Shown piece after piece: positions 49,501 to 63,938 of a stretch of 64,000 nucleotides of DNA. The translations under genes and the position numbers were made by a program. The notes under the pieces were generated by a model that was not told the origin of the DNA, searched no databases, and was given only the letters and a program-made list of their open reading frames with translations. Every line of letters begins with the position of its first letter. The first letter of the stretch is position 1. The stretch is taken from assembly GCA_004335635.1 (NCBI GenBank), contig QAXH01001961.1, positions 1 through 64,000 of the forward strand, given 5' to 3'. This stretch comes from Chloromonas sp. AAM2 (Eukaryota > Chlorophyta > Chlorophyceae > Chlamydomonadales > Chlamydomonadaceae).

Positions 49501-49823
49501 ACGTGACCTGGCCGGTTGCAAGGTACCTGCCGCTCTTAGAGAGCGCAATGGCAGAGATCTGCACACAAGTGTTTTGGCCATGGTCTTAGAGTCAGCTGCG
49601 TGCGGGCCTTGCCGAGGGATTGTCAGCGGGTGTTTGTCACCAGCCCAACCTTGTCTGAATGCCCTTGTAGAAATTCTTGGGAGCGAGCATCCCTCTTATC
49701 GCGGAGAACAATCGTGCTGCCCAGAGTATAGATCATGGTCCTGCCATCGGGATGTACCAGCAATCCGTTCTCGACACTACCTCCAAACCCGATAACAGAG
49801 TTGAGCTGCAGCGGCTCTGCCAT
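46501..49823 (-). CDS. CFAP52: Cilia- and flagella-associated protein 52 (WD40 protein)
   Basis: CFAP52/FAP52 (WDR16) is a microtubule inner protein of ciliary doublets, lying inside the B-tubule. Minus-strand exons: 49823-49650, 49558-49424, 49319-49242, 49120-48522, 47974-47785, 47452-47030, 46803-46501; all phases close; 633 residues, against about 620 in animals. Two seven-bladed beta-propellers are expected. WD-type repeat ends are visible throughout (DIIIWDLE, YIRVWHLN, MVRVWRIG, CIIWDLG, LVRVWGYDE, GIFVWQY). Family-typical stretches include the N-terminal GFGGSVENGLLVHPDG, the exon 2 segment YLATGQVTYMGFTADIIIWD, and GGNYNLHVWTYD. ATG 49823 opens exon 1 right at the expected family N terminus. 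The gene implies that the organism builds, or recently built, motile cilia. A broken chimeric copy of part of this locus lies at 31713-32020. Confidence 0.97.
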
Positions 49824-51515
49824 CTTGACCTTGTTGTCTCAAAAGCTAAGTGCGTGCAGTGCAGTCCGGCCAGCGACTCTCTCTCTAAGCATGTCAGTGG
49901 GTGACACGTGATGCACGTACTCGGGTAGTTGCACGTTTTGAATGTGTCTAAGAAACAATGTGATATGCGTGCGTGCTACATACTGCTCCAGGTTGTTGGA
50001 GCCTGGTGTGAGTGTTCACATGAAGGCCTGGCACCCTGGCTAGAACTGTCTGAGAATTCTGCCAGCCACCGATGATTTGGGCCCAAAAAAAATTGCCTGG
50101 TAATATGAATTAAGGCCCAGAATGCGACATTATCCGTCAGGCAACAGGCCTAACGCAGTCTTCCATACGCTACATGCATACCTCAAATGGTGAAATTGGT
50201 CCTGCAGGTGTCAGCATAGTGACTCGCCATGTCACTATGCTGCCGACTTGCCATGTCTGGTACCGCATGTCTGGTACTTGTTGGTAGTTGGGTGGGACAC
50301 CAGCAACAAGCTTGGCTCGCTTGTGAGGATATACTATGCGCCTCATATATGCCTGCCAGACCGCTCCGGCACTTGATAAGTAGCTGCAAGCCAGTCCCAA
50401 AACCAGAAGGTGCCTTAAGCTTCGTCGAGTCAAGTTCTGGGGGCAGCACGTTTAAGGGAGTGTCTAAGCACTGAGTCAACCAATCACTGACCAGAGGCTG
50501 CTGTTTCCGCATTGGGCCAAAAGTTTTGAATCCAAACACACTGTCAGTGAGTGGCCGGATGTTGGCAAGCTGCTGGCTGGTATGCCGGTGTAATCAATTG
50601 GCATTCGTGGCATATGAGCAATGTACATGAAGACACTTGCGTGTGAGCCATTGGCAGATCGTCAGACAACACACCCAAAAGCCGGCACTGCTAGGTCTCT
50701 GGGTCTCTAGATATCAAGTCTGCTCCTGGAAACTTCTCATGGCGATGATGGGATAGATGCAAGTACCTGCCTGCACACCAAAGGCATGACTTTTGGGCAG
50801 CCACACCTGGCAACCCAGAGACCTGAAGACCCTGCTGCGGTCTCCAGGTCTCTAACGTTCTTAGTCCCTGGAACTTCACATCATGGCAATCATGGCATGA
50901 GCACTGGCAGAGGCAGTCACTTGCCCGCTACACTAAGCCCGAGACTTCAAGCAGCACATCCAGCGACCAATAGACCTGAACAGTGCACAGTCTACTATGA
51001 CACACGCAGGTGTCTGGGTCGTTGGATTTCCAAGTTTGCAACTGAAAATCCACATCATTGCTGCCATCGTTCTTTCACCGCTCTGACTCTAGGGTGTAGG
51101 CCCCTCCTCCATGACTCATGTTGTCAACCTCGAGAACTACCAAACTGCACAAAGTTGATTTGACAGGTCACAAGCGTTACTCTCACTCTGACGGCACTCT
51201 GGCCCGTGTACAGTGATAGCTCAAGGTGGCTGCCCAGAGTGAGTGCCTAGTCATTACATTGTTACATTGTGAAAAGCCTTCAACCTTGGAGACTAATCAC
51301 CCGCGTTGCGACTAATGGTACAACGGCAATAGGACTGTTGCAACGCGAAGGGGCCGCACAGACCAGACTGAGAGCTGCGTGTTCGTGCAAAGTGATACGG
51401 ACACTGAAGAAGCGACGTGCGCCCGGCACACAGATGCAAGGCGGATTTGATGGGTGTGCACGAGACAGAACATGAACTAGCATCCCCATGGGGAAAAAAA
51501 GGATGCCCCATGGGG

Positions 51516-51897
51516 GAAAAAAATATGTTTGCCAGTTCTGGAACAATTTGCGAGTGGTGTCCTGGAACTGGGTGTGACGTGAGCTGATCTGTTGTGAACC
51601 AGTGTCATGTGAGACTGAGATGTGTTGATGTTGGGTGAAGTGGTAGACGATGTGGTGTGTTGCCTGGGGTTCAGACCAGGACACGGTGGCCCCATACTAC
51701 ACCACTGTACGTCCTGTCTAGTCCTGATTTGCTGTCCCAGAAGTGGCAAGGCACCGTCTACCACAAAACACGATGGTCACCCCACGATTCACCCTGTATG
51801 TGATTGACACACACATACACATTAAACCCGGTGCTGAGACACACCGGTTTTAATGCCAGTCCCAGGAATTGTCCCAGAACTGACAAACTTTTTTTTT
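51516..51897. mobile_element. Candidate non-autonomous element with inverted GTTTGCCAGTTC ends
   Basis: The left end has an A run, then GTTTGCCAGTTCTGGAACAA. The right end is CCCAGGAATTGTCCCAGAAC, then TGACAAAC and a T run. The ends are inverted and bounded by A/T runs, with about 380 bp in all and no coding content. Just left of it, CCCCATGGGG followed by an A run is present twice. I cannot show a target-site duplication. Confidence 0.6.
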
Positions 51898-51899
51898 GA

Positions 51900-52077
51900 G
51901 TGCCTGGTTCTTTTTATTGAGATGATATTTTTGCATGATTTAATCTTATTTTATTGCTAAACTCCTGGGGATACCCCAGTCTCTCTTGCGCAAGATAGGC
52001 TGGGTGGCCCCTTCAATTTCAGATCTAAACAGATTAAGTAATGGAAAAATGGTATGTAAATACAAAGAACCAGGCAC
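51900..52077. mobile_element. MITE-like element, 178 bp, 46-bp terminal inverted repeats
   Basis: 51900-51945 and the reverse complement of 52032-52077 agree at about 37 of 46 positions, including a perfect 14-base end (GTGCCTGGTTCTTT). The element is flanked on both sides by TGA (51897-51899 and 52078-52080), a possible 3-bp target-site duplication. The core contains a small hairpin (CTGGGGATACCCCAG). There is no reading frame, so any movement would need a transposase from elsewhere. Confidence 0.75.
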
Positions 52078-52298
52078 TGAGGAGAGGGAGCAAGGGCATG
52101 CTAGGGCCGACATCGTGCTGCAGCCTGTGAGCCTGCAGCAACACGCTTGAGTGCATTCTTGCGGGTGTCAGCGCACAAGTGATGCCAGACTGCGTGTTGC
52201 CTTGTTTAGGCCAGGAAAGCCAAAACTGCTCGGCACACAGGCAGCCTAGGAAGCAGGAAACACGTCAGCGTGTGAAGCAACTCCAACAACGCTTTACC

Positions 52299-52303
52299 TT
52301 ACA
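52299..52303 (-). promoter_or_regulatory. Candidate poly(A) signal TGTAA of the OTC gene
   Basis: TTACA on the plus strand reads TGTAA on the minus strand, about 430 bases past the ornithine carbamoyltransferase stop. Confidence 0.45.
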
Positions 52304-52733
52304 TGTCCAGGCCAGCACTTGACCAACAGGACTGCAGCGAACCAATTAACCGCTAGTGACTCACTACAGATTTCCCTCGCTGTGTGAGACATGTGGCAGC
52401 TCACTGAGTACGAACATGATTGCAACTATAACAGGCTAGTTCAGCTTATACTGACTGAATTTAAACAGGGTGGGTCACTTGAACGAACGTTTAAGTGGTT
52501 GAGCACAGGCTCACACTCAAAACCCAACACATAAAGCTGCCTGCTGAAGACTACAGGGCACCTTTGCTCTGGCTTGTCAGGTGAGCCCAGACAGATGTGA
52601 CATGACCTCCACACCACCGATGTGAAACCAGCCAACAGTAAGTCAAGTCAGGAATCAAGGACGCACGTAAGGACAGTAGAATGCACAACTCAAACCTGAC
52701 ACAGTGAATCAGCGGGACAGAGCAGCTGCACCT

Positions 52734-54620
<1,887 letters not shown>

Positions 54621-55482
54621 GATGTGTCCTCCGACCTTGATAAAGCTGGCGTTGATTGGTATACGCAAGGGTTTGTGTACCTTGGCTGACTCACTGGCAC
54701 GGGCGGCAGTGTGGGAATTGTTTGTCAAGAACTTAGTGAGTCTGTATTGTCTACCAAATGTGCTGCTGTGCAATCGCTGAGATGACACGCATGACCAGCC
54801 AGCGACACCAGCTTGGTGCAAGAGTGACCAGCAGTGTGAGACCACCTGTTCCACATGACGGCATTTGATATGCATCAGTGACCCAAAGAGGCTGCGTGTG
54901 CCTTGCTAGACTGCAGGCTGCTCCTGCATGCTAAGTCAGCAAAAACTAGTCAAATGCATTCCAGCAGCCACTGTCTGCCAGTCAGCCACAGACAATACAA
55001 GCAGAGCGCACAAGAAGGCTCGGGTTGGGCAAAACATAGTAAAACCTAACCTACTCTGTCATTGACCAACGCCAGTAGTGGTTACATCCTGGCCGTCTGG
55101 CCATTTTCAAAGGGTAGTACTGTGGTGTCATAACTGCGGTGTGTGATCGACGGAAGGATTTGCATATTCAGAAGGAAAAGGAGGACTTGCTTGTCAATGT
55201 GATGATCTTGGAGCGTATGGGATGGTCGCGTAGTCTGTGTTGGCGCATGAATTGAACCGTTTGCAATTCCATTCTAATGTGGCGGTTTTGGCAGTAGCCC
55301 GATACGGGAAGCGGTCCAGCCGCGATGTACTCCCCGGCATTAGGTTGCTGGTCCTGGTTGGCGAGTAGTTGACCTGATAGCGTTCGCTTGTCAGCAAATG
55401 GCGGTGTTTCAGAATCGGGGCAAAAGTGTCAAGCCCTCGGGTGCATGCTGAATTACTAGACGCACCTGAATCACTTCACAGA
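54621..55482. other. Divergent spacer between OTC and the ARM-like gene
   Basis: About 860 bases lie between divergent start codons. No gene or repeat is seen, and both promoters must be here. Confidence 0.5.
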
Positions 55483-58400
55483 ATGGACGGCAATTTTGTT
55501 GCGGACGTGCGGCTGGAGGACTCGGATGAGGTGCGACACGGCTGCAAATGCCGGTCAATTGCTCGGCTCTGATAGACCTCATCGCGGCGTCGTGGCACAT
55601 GAAGCACTCTATGATGCAGATTCAAGGCATCCTACAACGTCCCAGAGCTCTGAATTCACGATTGGTGGTGTTGCCAGCTTGCACATGGCAAGATTTGGAA
55701 AGCCTGGCCTGCCTATTGCTGCAATTGCAACAGGTCCTCCAGCTACCAATCGTCAGAAACAAGCTAAAAAAGCTGTTGTCCTCAGCAGCCAGGAAAATGG
55801 CAGTCCTGGGCACCACAGTCATCCCCTCCAGCGATGATACGCTGGAAGAGTTCCTACAATCAGCAGGCAAATTCTTTGGCAAGGACCCCACCAGATGGGA
55901 GCAGATGGGTAAGGACATGCATGCGCATGGGTAAGGCATGCAAGTCATCAGCAGATTCGGACACATGCTGCTGCAGGGAGCAAATCTTTGGTCAAGATTG
56001 GACCAAATAGATGCAGTGCTGTGCACCATGCATCCACAACTCACATTGGCATGTGCTCAGGTGAACCCACCATTGAGGTGAACGAGGATGGTGGCAAACG
56101 CTACATCAAATCAACTGGCGTCTTCTCTGGAACGGAGCTGCACTTGCTTGTTGAGGTGGGAATTGCGACAGTTACTGGCGAGTACGCATGCGCAGCATGC
56201 CATCAAGACGATGCCAGCGCTGGCACGCCCAGACTTCCAGCACTGGATTGCTAATCAGCCATCTTCAGCCACGCCCTTGTCTCGGCCACGACGGCAAACA
56301 TCAGCCGTCACCTCGTCATAGATCCTGCTACATGATCATTGCCATCAAGCGTCACTCATCACATCACAGTGCAGGCTAGCCACCAACTCGATCCGGGCAG
56401 TGCATGTACAGTACAGGCTAGCCTCTAACTTGAGTCTGATTTGTTGACGTAGGAGCCATACTTTGATGACCGCTTGCCAGTGCGTGAGGACCGGCCAGAT
56501 CTGAACTACAACCAGAAGAAGCGCCCCATCAAAACCAACGAGGAATGGCAGGAGGTGCGTGCTGTGCACGTAGCCCAGCATGCATGCCAACACCTCGTGC
56601 AACCATCAGCCAGGTTCCTGCCATATTCCTTCTCATCAGCTGTTGACATCCTAAAGGAATCCAGGGTGTTGCTCAGTTACAGGCTGTAATGACAGGCAGC
56701 AGATGTTCATCCGCATCAAGTGGGGGTCTCTTCGCAGCATTTACTATGGCAGGCGTCCATCTCCCGCCCACATTGCGTGCAGGTGATAGCCGATCAGCCG
56801 TGGACCGCCAGCAAGCGCCGCACCATGCTGACCTCATACCTGCATGCCAAGCTGGAGGCCGATGATGGGGAACTGGCACAGGAGGGATGCCACGGCTTCT
56901 GGGAGCTGTCCATCCTTAAGGACAACCACGCTGACATCCGCATTGACAGGTGGGGATTGCATACAACACTGGCTTGCGACTGCAATGGGTTGCTTAGCGA
57001 GTCAACATTCAATTGGCACGCATGTACTTCATCAGCGGGCTTGCTTACAGTCAGTGGCACACCAATTCTAGTGTGCTGAGTTGCAAAGGCGTGTGTAGTA
57101 ACGTCAGTTGCTGCCCACCCACAGGCTGGCGTGCTTGTTGAGCAAGCTGTCCAGCAACAACCTGTCGGTAGCCACCACAGCCGCTGCAGCCGTCTGGGGT
57201 CTGGCGACCACGGGCGGCATGCGTCGCAGCATGGCCGACCTCGATGTGGTCCCCAGCCTCCTGAAAACCCTCAAGAAGACGCTCATCATGTCCACATATC
57301 CCGATCCGGTGGCCGGGGAAGCCCTGCCTGACGGCATGGTGAGCGAGGGCGCCCGGGCGCGGCTGCAGCTGCACCTGCTGGGGGCGCTGGCTGTGCTGCT
57401 GGTGGACCGCTGGTGCCGCCGGCCCTACCTGCAGCAGGAGGCCGACTTTGGCACACTGTTTGCCATGTGCAAGCAGCTGCCCGGCTACCGGCCGCAGGAC
57501 GAGCAGGTGTGGGGGGGGGGGAGGAGGGGGGCCGCGCAAGCGTGTATTTCTACGTCTGTATTGTCCCACAAGTGCAATAGAAGACGTCGTAAACATCAGT
57601 CATGCATTTGAGCAAGCAGCATGTTTCGCTTGGCCATGACTTGCAGGTTCGGCGCGAGACGTGCGCCAAGATGCTCACCAGCCTGGTGCAGCGGGACGGG
57701 GACGCACGCCTGGCGCTCATCAAGTCCGGATCGCTCAAGTCTGTGCTATCACTGCTCAACCCACAAGGTGCGTGCATGAGCGTGTGGAAACACGGGCACA
57801 CAGGGTGCAGCTAGGGGGCAGCAGGGTGTGTAGCATTGAGCTGAGATGTCTTCGAGTGTGACTCGCGCACACGAGACCAGGCAACCAGAGTACGGGAAAT
57901 CAAAGCAGGTCAATGCTCTGGAACACTGTTCAGATGCTGAATGCAATCTGTGATGGGCCAGTGTGGGTGGACAGAATGTTTTTGGGTCATTGAGTGAGGC
58001 ATGGCAGCAAAGTCTGCTTCAAGCGAATGCAGACATGACAGCTGCACTCAGCTTGTCACAGAATGTGGGGTTCAAGGGTGAACAGTCATGGCATCGTGCG
58101 CTTAAATAGCATGGCTCATGCCTCGCTGCTGGCGACACGCAGGGCCTGGCGCCAACATGATCCAGTTCTGCATGGCTTCCCTGCTGGCCACCATGGTGCT
58201 GGACGACGACGCCATGGAAGCGATCAAGGACCGGGGGGAGGTGAGCAGAGCAGCCATTCAGCAACACATGCAGGAGCAGCAAGGTCATCAACAGTAATTG
58301 CATTGAAGATGAGTAGAAGGCTGGGCGTTGTATGCTGCCGTCGGGCTGGTGTGTGGGCTGTTTTTGGATAACCAGTTGCATGCAAGCAAGTCACGGATGG

Positions 58401-61400
58401 TTTGCAATCTAGCTGGTGAACCACGCCAAACACAGTACGTCTGCATGTCCACATGTGCTACCCTGCAGGCGCCTGTCCTGTTTGAGAGCTGTATTGTGCT
58501 GCTCACCTCTACGCTGGAGAAGCTGCATGCCGAGCTGGACAGACGCACCAACGGACACTACCAGGTGCGCAGGACAGCACCATGGCAGCACAGGCAGCGT
58601 GCAGCAGTCAAAGCAGGCCAGAGCAGGCCAAAGCGGAGCTGTTCATAAGCTCGACTGGTACAGCATCAGACGGCGACAGCGGCAGTGTTGATGTGTAGCA
58701 AGGGGATTTTGTAGGTCTTGCAGGGCATCCCCTCACGCTTCTTGCCTCGAGTTCCAGGCTCCACTAAGTATGGCAATCCCTTGAGCGGCTGACGTCAGGA
58801 GCTGGAGGATTTACACAGTTTGGTATCTGTGCAAAGAGATGCCCTCATCATATGTTGACTATGCCCTCATCATATATTGACTATGCCCTCATCATATGTT
58901 GACTATGCCCTCATCATATCTTGACATCCAGAAGGCCTTTACTGGAGCACAGGAGTGCTCCTGTGCTCCACTGACTGTTGGGGAACAGAGGGGTTTCCAC
59001 ATATGAATGTTGTGTTAAAAGGTGGTTCATGACCCATTGCGACTGACGTGTTGTGTGCCTGCTCTCTTCAGCCCGGTGACCTGCCCGAGTACGACCTGTA
59101 CCTGGGCGTGCGGCTGGCGGAGGCGTCCAGCCAGGCCATGTGGGGCTCGGCACACTACTGCATCCAGATGGACCCCGTTCAGGTGCGACATGGGGGGCAA
59201 CATGGCATGACAAGCCACATGATGCCCGGCGCAGACTGCTGGTACGCCCGGTGCCTGACCGTGCAGCTTGTCACTTCTGGTGCTCATCCCCACACGCGTG
59301 TGCATACACTCACCGTTGCTGACTGTTGCATAAGCTTAGGGCTGTTCCTGCATCCTGTATACCCTTACAGCTTAAGATGGAGCACATCGAGGAGTTGGGC
59401 AAGATGGGCCGCGACTGCGTGCTGACGGAGCAGCTGCCGCTGTCCCGCGTGTGTCACTGCGTGACCGCCTCCCTGGCCACCCTGGCCAGCCACCCCACCA
59501 CCGCAGAGCTCATCATGACGTGTCCAAACGACACAGCGCTGTCAACACTGCTCATGCTAGTGGAGGTGAGGAAACAGCATCACCAATGGGCAAACTAGTG
59601 ATGCCTGGATGTCACTGGAAGTCATGCCCTCGTGCAGTAGCTGTGATGTTAGAGTGCGTGGCGGGATGCGGGAGGATGGTATAGTATTTTCTACACTGAA
59701 GCTGGCCAGTACTGTCTGGATGAGTGCGGTTGCTGCCAATCAAAACAGGAAGCTGTGATTGCTGCCCCTCCCAGGTGGTTGAGACAGAGGTGTTTGAGCA
59801 GGCTGGGCACGTCAAGGCGTCTGCCTGCGCCGGCCTTGCCTTCCTGGCCTGCCACCCTTTGGGCGCCGAGGGCGACGAGTGCATGACCGGCCCACACCGC
59901 GACAAGCTCCTGGGCATGGGTACCTTTGGCGCCTTGCTCCGAGCAGCTCTGACCAGCGTCATGGACCCGGACTGCGACATGATTGTGCAGCAGGTAATGC
60001 CAGAACATTCTACACACTGTGTCTGTTGACTCAGCACTGCCAGCCAGCAGGACACATGAATGAATGATGCACCATGCAACAAGACAGGAGGCAGACTAAC
60101 CCAACTAATCAAGGGCAACTGCTTACACCATGTATCACAATCGTCAGCAAGACCAAAGCAACTGCTTGGCTTGCTTGCGCTCGGTGTGACGCGACTGGCA
60201 CGCCTGCCACCGATGGTCCACTTGGCTGTGCCTCAACCACCAAGAACTTGTGGTTCCAACTCTCATCACCAGTCTCCAGCACCACCACTGTTTCCCGTGT
60301 GTTTGTGCTCAGGCCGCTGCCATTGGCGTCATGTACCTTAGCACCATGGCGGGCGCTGTGCAGCCCACAGAGCTCACCATGTACGCAGCGCTGCTCATGG
60401 ACAGCAGCAACAGCGAAATGATCGAGTTCCTGATGGCAGGAATGTGGATTCTGCTCAGAAACGGGGAGAACAGGAAGGTGCGCATTGGTGGAAGACAAGA
60501 AGGTTCGAGTCGCGTACACCCCATGAGCTCCAAAATGTTTACAATGACAGTGTTGCAGCCCAGTGTTGTAGCATGGTTAGCTGACGTAATCAGCTGACCT
60601 TGAAGATCATGTCTTTTAACAAGACATGGAGATTTGCGTCCAACCTATATGCCTTGTTTGTAGACACCGTGTTGCTGTGCCAGTAGCGCATCGTGCATGC
60701 TAGCTGAGCTGAGCTTGCGCTGCTTTGTGCAGGTGCTGGGTAGCAGCTTCAACCCCGCGGCACAGGATGGCCCTGGTGGTGCAATGGTCAAGAACATCGC
60801 GCACAAGCTCAACGATGCCATCACACTGCATGAGATTCATGATCAAGCACGGGAGAAAGCAGAGCTAATCAAAACACAGGTGCAAATCGCAAGCATGCAC
60901 TGAGCCAAGCTTGCGGTGTTTGCAAAATGCGGCAGGGCAGGCCAGGCAAGGCTAGGGATGAGGCGAGTTATGGTTTCCATAGCGCAGGAAGTGGGGCGAG
61001 GTAACGGTGGCGCCGCTTCATTCATGGTTACAGTGTTGACGTAACAGCGTATGGCCCGCGTATGCTGCTCGCAGATTGAAGACCAAAAGGAAGCCGAACG
61101 TGCGCACAAGGCACGGCGCGAACAGCGTTTAGCAGCAGGGCTCGACCCTGATGCTTCTTCAGAGTCCGAGGCGGAAAGTGATGCTGGCCAGGAACTCGAA
61201 GCGTCCTTGCCTGAGGCGCAGGCAGAGCAGGAGGTCGGGGTAGTGGACCAGTTTGGCCTGCCAGAAGAGGGCGAGGCGCGCACACCCGCCGGGAGTTCGG
61301 GCACGGAAGCCGAACAACTCACTGACGGGGCTGATCTTGTCCCGAGCGGCGATCCCGACAGCCCCACACGTGCGGACTTGGGTGTCGAGGAGGCCCTTCT

Positions 61401-63938
61401 TGGCAGCGAAGTGGTCACCGCCCAGACCTCATCACGCGCCAGCCGGCCAGCGTCGGTTACTGCCACGGTCCCAGGTAGTGGTCATGTCAGTGGCGGTGTC
61501 ACGCCAGGCAGGGGTGAGGTGGTTAATCACCTGGGCACGCAGGTGCCTGCAGCTGGCCTGGGCGCATTGGCTGGAGGTCAGGACGCGGAAGGCAACAACT
61601 TGCCGCGAGGTGGCGGCGAGGAAGGTGGTCTGCCAGGGTATGCACCCAACTCAACAGCCAAGCTCAAGAAGCAAGCAACCGCACTCAAGGTGAGTGAAAG
61701 CAGCTTAGGGTATTTGGTTTAAAGGAACAGTCGGTCAGAAGTTGACCGTGCCTTCAGGCGAGGCTGGTTGCTCACCTTATGTGTTACTTGAGGAAGTCCA
61801 TGACAAGCACTGGCGTTACCAGTGTACCGATGTGACAAGCCTTGGCTCCGCGTGCGAATGCTCGCAACATCTGTCTGAGGTCAGCTGCGTCTGCATACAC
61901 TCCAACACAGTTCAGCCCATCAACACAATGACCATGCATGCTATGTCCTGTTGCTCCAGGGCAAGGTCGACAAGGTCGACCAGCGGTTCAATAAGCAGCT
62001 CAAGGACAACTGGGGCCTGGAGACACTAGTCAGTGTGGGAGAGTCATGGCTGCCAGCTATGTTGGAGCAGGTGCGCTGACTACCTGTTGCAAAGTTTCCA
62101 TGCACTGCATTCAAAGATCAAGAAATCTGTCTCAAGGTTCAGCAAGAACGGTTCATCCAAGCAGGCTCGGCGTTGCAGGGCACCAGCGATTGTTCCACCA
62201 AAGACTGCATGCAAAGTTTCCTAGAACTCTGTCTCCAAACTCGTGCAAAAAGCTTTGGCGGTGCAAGGGACCAGAGACCGTTCCATGAACTGCATTCAAA
62301 GGCTCTCAGCTCTATCTCAAGGCTCAGCGCAAAACGCTGAACAAGCCTCATGTGTCAATCTTCTGCCGATTACAGTTGTACATGAGCATGTGTTCAATGA
62401 CCTAGTAGACACTGCTTGGCCTCTGACATTTCCGGTTGTAGGATGCTGCGGGTGAGGCAACTGACATCCCAGTGCTCAAGCTGTTCGAGTTCCTGGTGGC
62501 GTCTATCTGCCTCTTCATGATCGAGGTGTGTATGGGCCAGCCTCCACTGTTTGACCCAATACCAACCCTCACGTGCTGGCACGCAGAGGCGGCCCGGTGC
62601 GTCCACCTCTCATCCGGCATTCATTTGCGTACAAGTGCTCAGGTCGTTTTGCCCACGACCTTGTGTTTCATGACGTACGAATGCCTTGTCACTGGCCTCA
62701 GGAGGACACCCCGCCGGAGGCGCGTGAGTTGGACATGTTCAAGCTGTCCTGTCCGCGTGTGGGGCGGCATGCGCACACCAACGGGGCCAATGCCACGTGG
62801 TGGACTGTGGACGCCAGGGCGCCTGAGCCCGAGCCTGTGCTGGAGCCACAGCTGGAGAGGGCCCTGTCCATACTCACGCAGATCGTCGGAATGAAGCTGC
62901 TGGCGGTAAGCGGGCACGTAGATAAGAGTACAAAATCGTTGGGGGCCCTGCCTAGACATCTGCCACTGTTGCTCAAGGATCAAGCACGTGTCCGCTATGA
63001 AATTAGTGATGCTCATTGTACTCAACAGTAACCCAAACATTTACTGTGCAACCTTCAGTGATGCGTAAAATGGCGCATGTTTGGAGCTGTCAACGTTTTA
63101 AATCTCTTCAAGAGCTGCTGGCCGTGTTTTGCACATATCATAACCGTATGCCATGCTCCCTCGGCCATGTGCTGCGTTACCCTCCACAGCAGCGTTGCCA
63201 GCCCTTTGGAGTTAGAAATCCATCAGCGAGGGCGTGAGCGCTGACCCGTGCGTGTTGCCTCCACAGGCGTGGAAGTCGCTCCAGCTAGGTGTTCTGACAT
63301 TGTGGAACGCAAGTGCCCGCAACGGCGCCATGGAGCGGCACGTGGTGGAGAAGGGCGTGACCGTGCGCCTGCTTTCCATCATCAACACGCCCACGTGGCC
63401 CCCCTCCCTCAGGGACATTGCAGGGGGCTGCCTGGAATTCTTCATGGAGCGCCACAGCAACCTATCCTTCATGCCGCCCACACCCCTGCCCGACAGCTGC
63501 CCCTGGCCATACAGCACGGGCCCGCAGCATGGCCTGGTGCCTGCACTCATGGGCTACATCACGCTCATCAACAGCAGGTGCGGCTGAATCAAAGGCGGAG
63601 TTGAGCAATTCTGAGTGAGCCGAAGAGGACCAAGTCCTGGGCAGGCTTGCGTTGTAGGATAAACCAATGATGTAAGAGGCTCATGAGAGGGCGCCTCCTT
63701 GGCTTTTGAGTGTACCTGAGTCACACACCGAGTGCGTTCATTGCCACGCAGGCTGCCTCTGCTTGAGTATCGTGGTTGCCACGGGCTGTCGCGCATCTGC
63801 TACACGGCCCCTTACGGCGCCTCGCCCGAGTCAGGGCGCGAGTACCTGCGGGACGCCAAGGCGGGCGCCGCGCTGCTGGGTGCCCTGGACTCGCTGGTAG
63901 CGCTGCTCAAGCGGGTCAACAGGCGGTACCAGGACCTG
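55483..63938 (+). CDS. ARM/HEAT-like repeat protein, 3' end beyond window
   Basis: Twenty exons with closing phases: 55483-55530, 55734-55908, 55977-56155, 56453-56554, 56783-56949, 57125-57506, 57647-57767, 58143-58240, 58469-58564, 59072-59182, 59371-59565, 59775-59993, 60313-60477, 60733-60879, 61075-61689, 61960-62070, 62442-62525, 62702-62905, 63267-63577, 63752-63938; at least 1,239 residues and the last donor (CTG|GTGAGC) shows more follow. From about residue 200 the exons encode successive amphipathic helices with ARM/HEAT character (LSSNNLSVATTAAAAVWGLA, LAFLACHPLG, VMYLSTMAGAV). A 205-residue Glu/Gly/Ser-rich linker (exon 15) splits the helical array, which then resumes. No enzyme motif is seen. 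A scaffold or ciliary role is possible but unproven. The two-exon start (MDGNFVADVRLEDSDE) is preferred over the in-exon ATG at 55548 because it splices in phase 0. Confidence 0.78.
58839..58926 (+). repeat. 22-bp tandem repeat, four units, in intron 9
   Basis: ATGCCCTCATCATATGTTGACT is repeated four times head to tail, with single changes in units 2 and 4, inside the intron 58565-59071 of the ARM-like gene. Confidence 0.95.
62094..62345 (+). repeat. ~90-98-bp minisatellite, about three units, in intron 16
   Basis: Units start at 62094, 62192 and 62280 with GTT(T)CCA..., CTGCATTCAAAG-like and CTCTGTCTCAAGG-like blocks in the same order. They are diverged, with no open frame, within the intron 62071-62441. 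Confidence 0.75.

Larger units (their letters stand above)
49824..52733. other. Intergenic region with two repeat elements
   Basis: No gene is supported. 49856-49988 is the parent of the CFAP52-upstream block found in the duplicate at 31888-32020. A diverged short repeat (GGTCTCTGG..CTCTA, then CCTGGAA..TTC) occurs around 50694-50740 and again at 50838-50885. An inverted pair of the GTTTGCCAGTTC family spans 51516-51897 and a separate MITE-like element follows at 51900-52077. The rest up to the OTC 3' UTR looks unremarkable. Confidence 0.55.

Noticed and set aside
55548..55934. Single-exon start of the ARM-like gene at ATG 55548
   Set aside because: The spliced start (55483-55530 to 55734) joins two good splice sites in phase 0 and avoids a stretch unlike the rest of the protein; the alternative is kept only as a possibility.
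57510..57520. G run at the start of an intron as a frameshift or quadruplex signal
   Set aside because: A single G tract just after the donor at 57506; no set of four tracts is evident, and it may be a sequencing-prone homopolymer.
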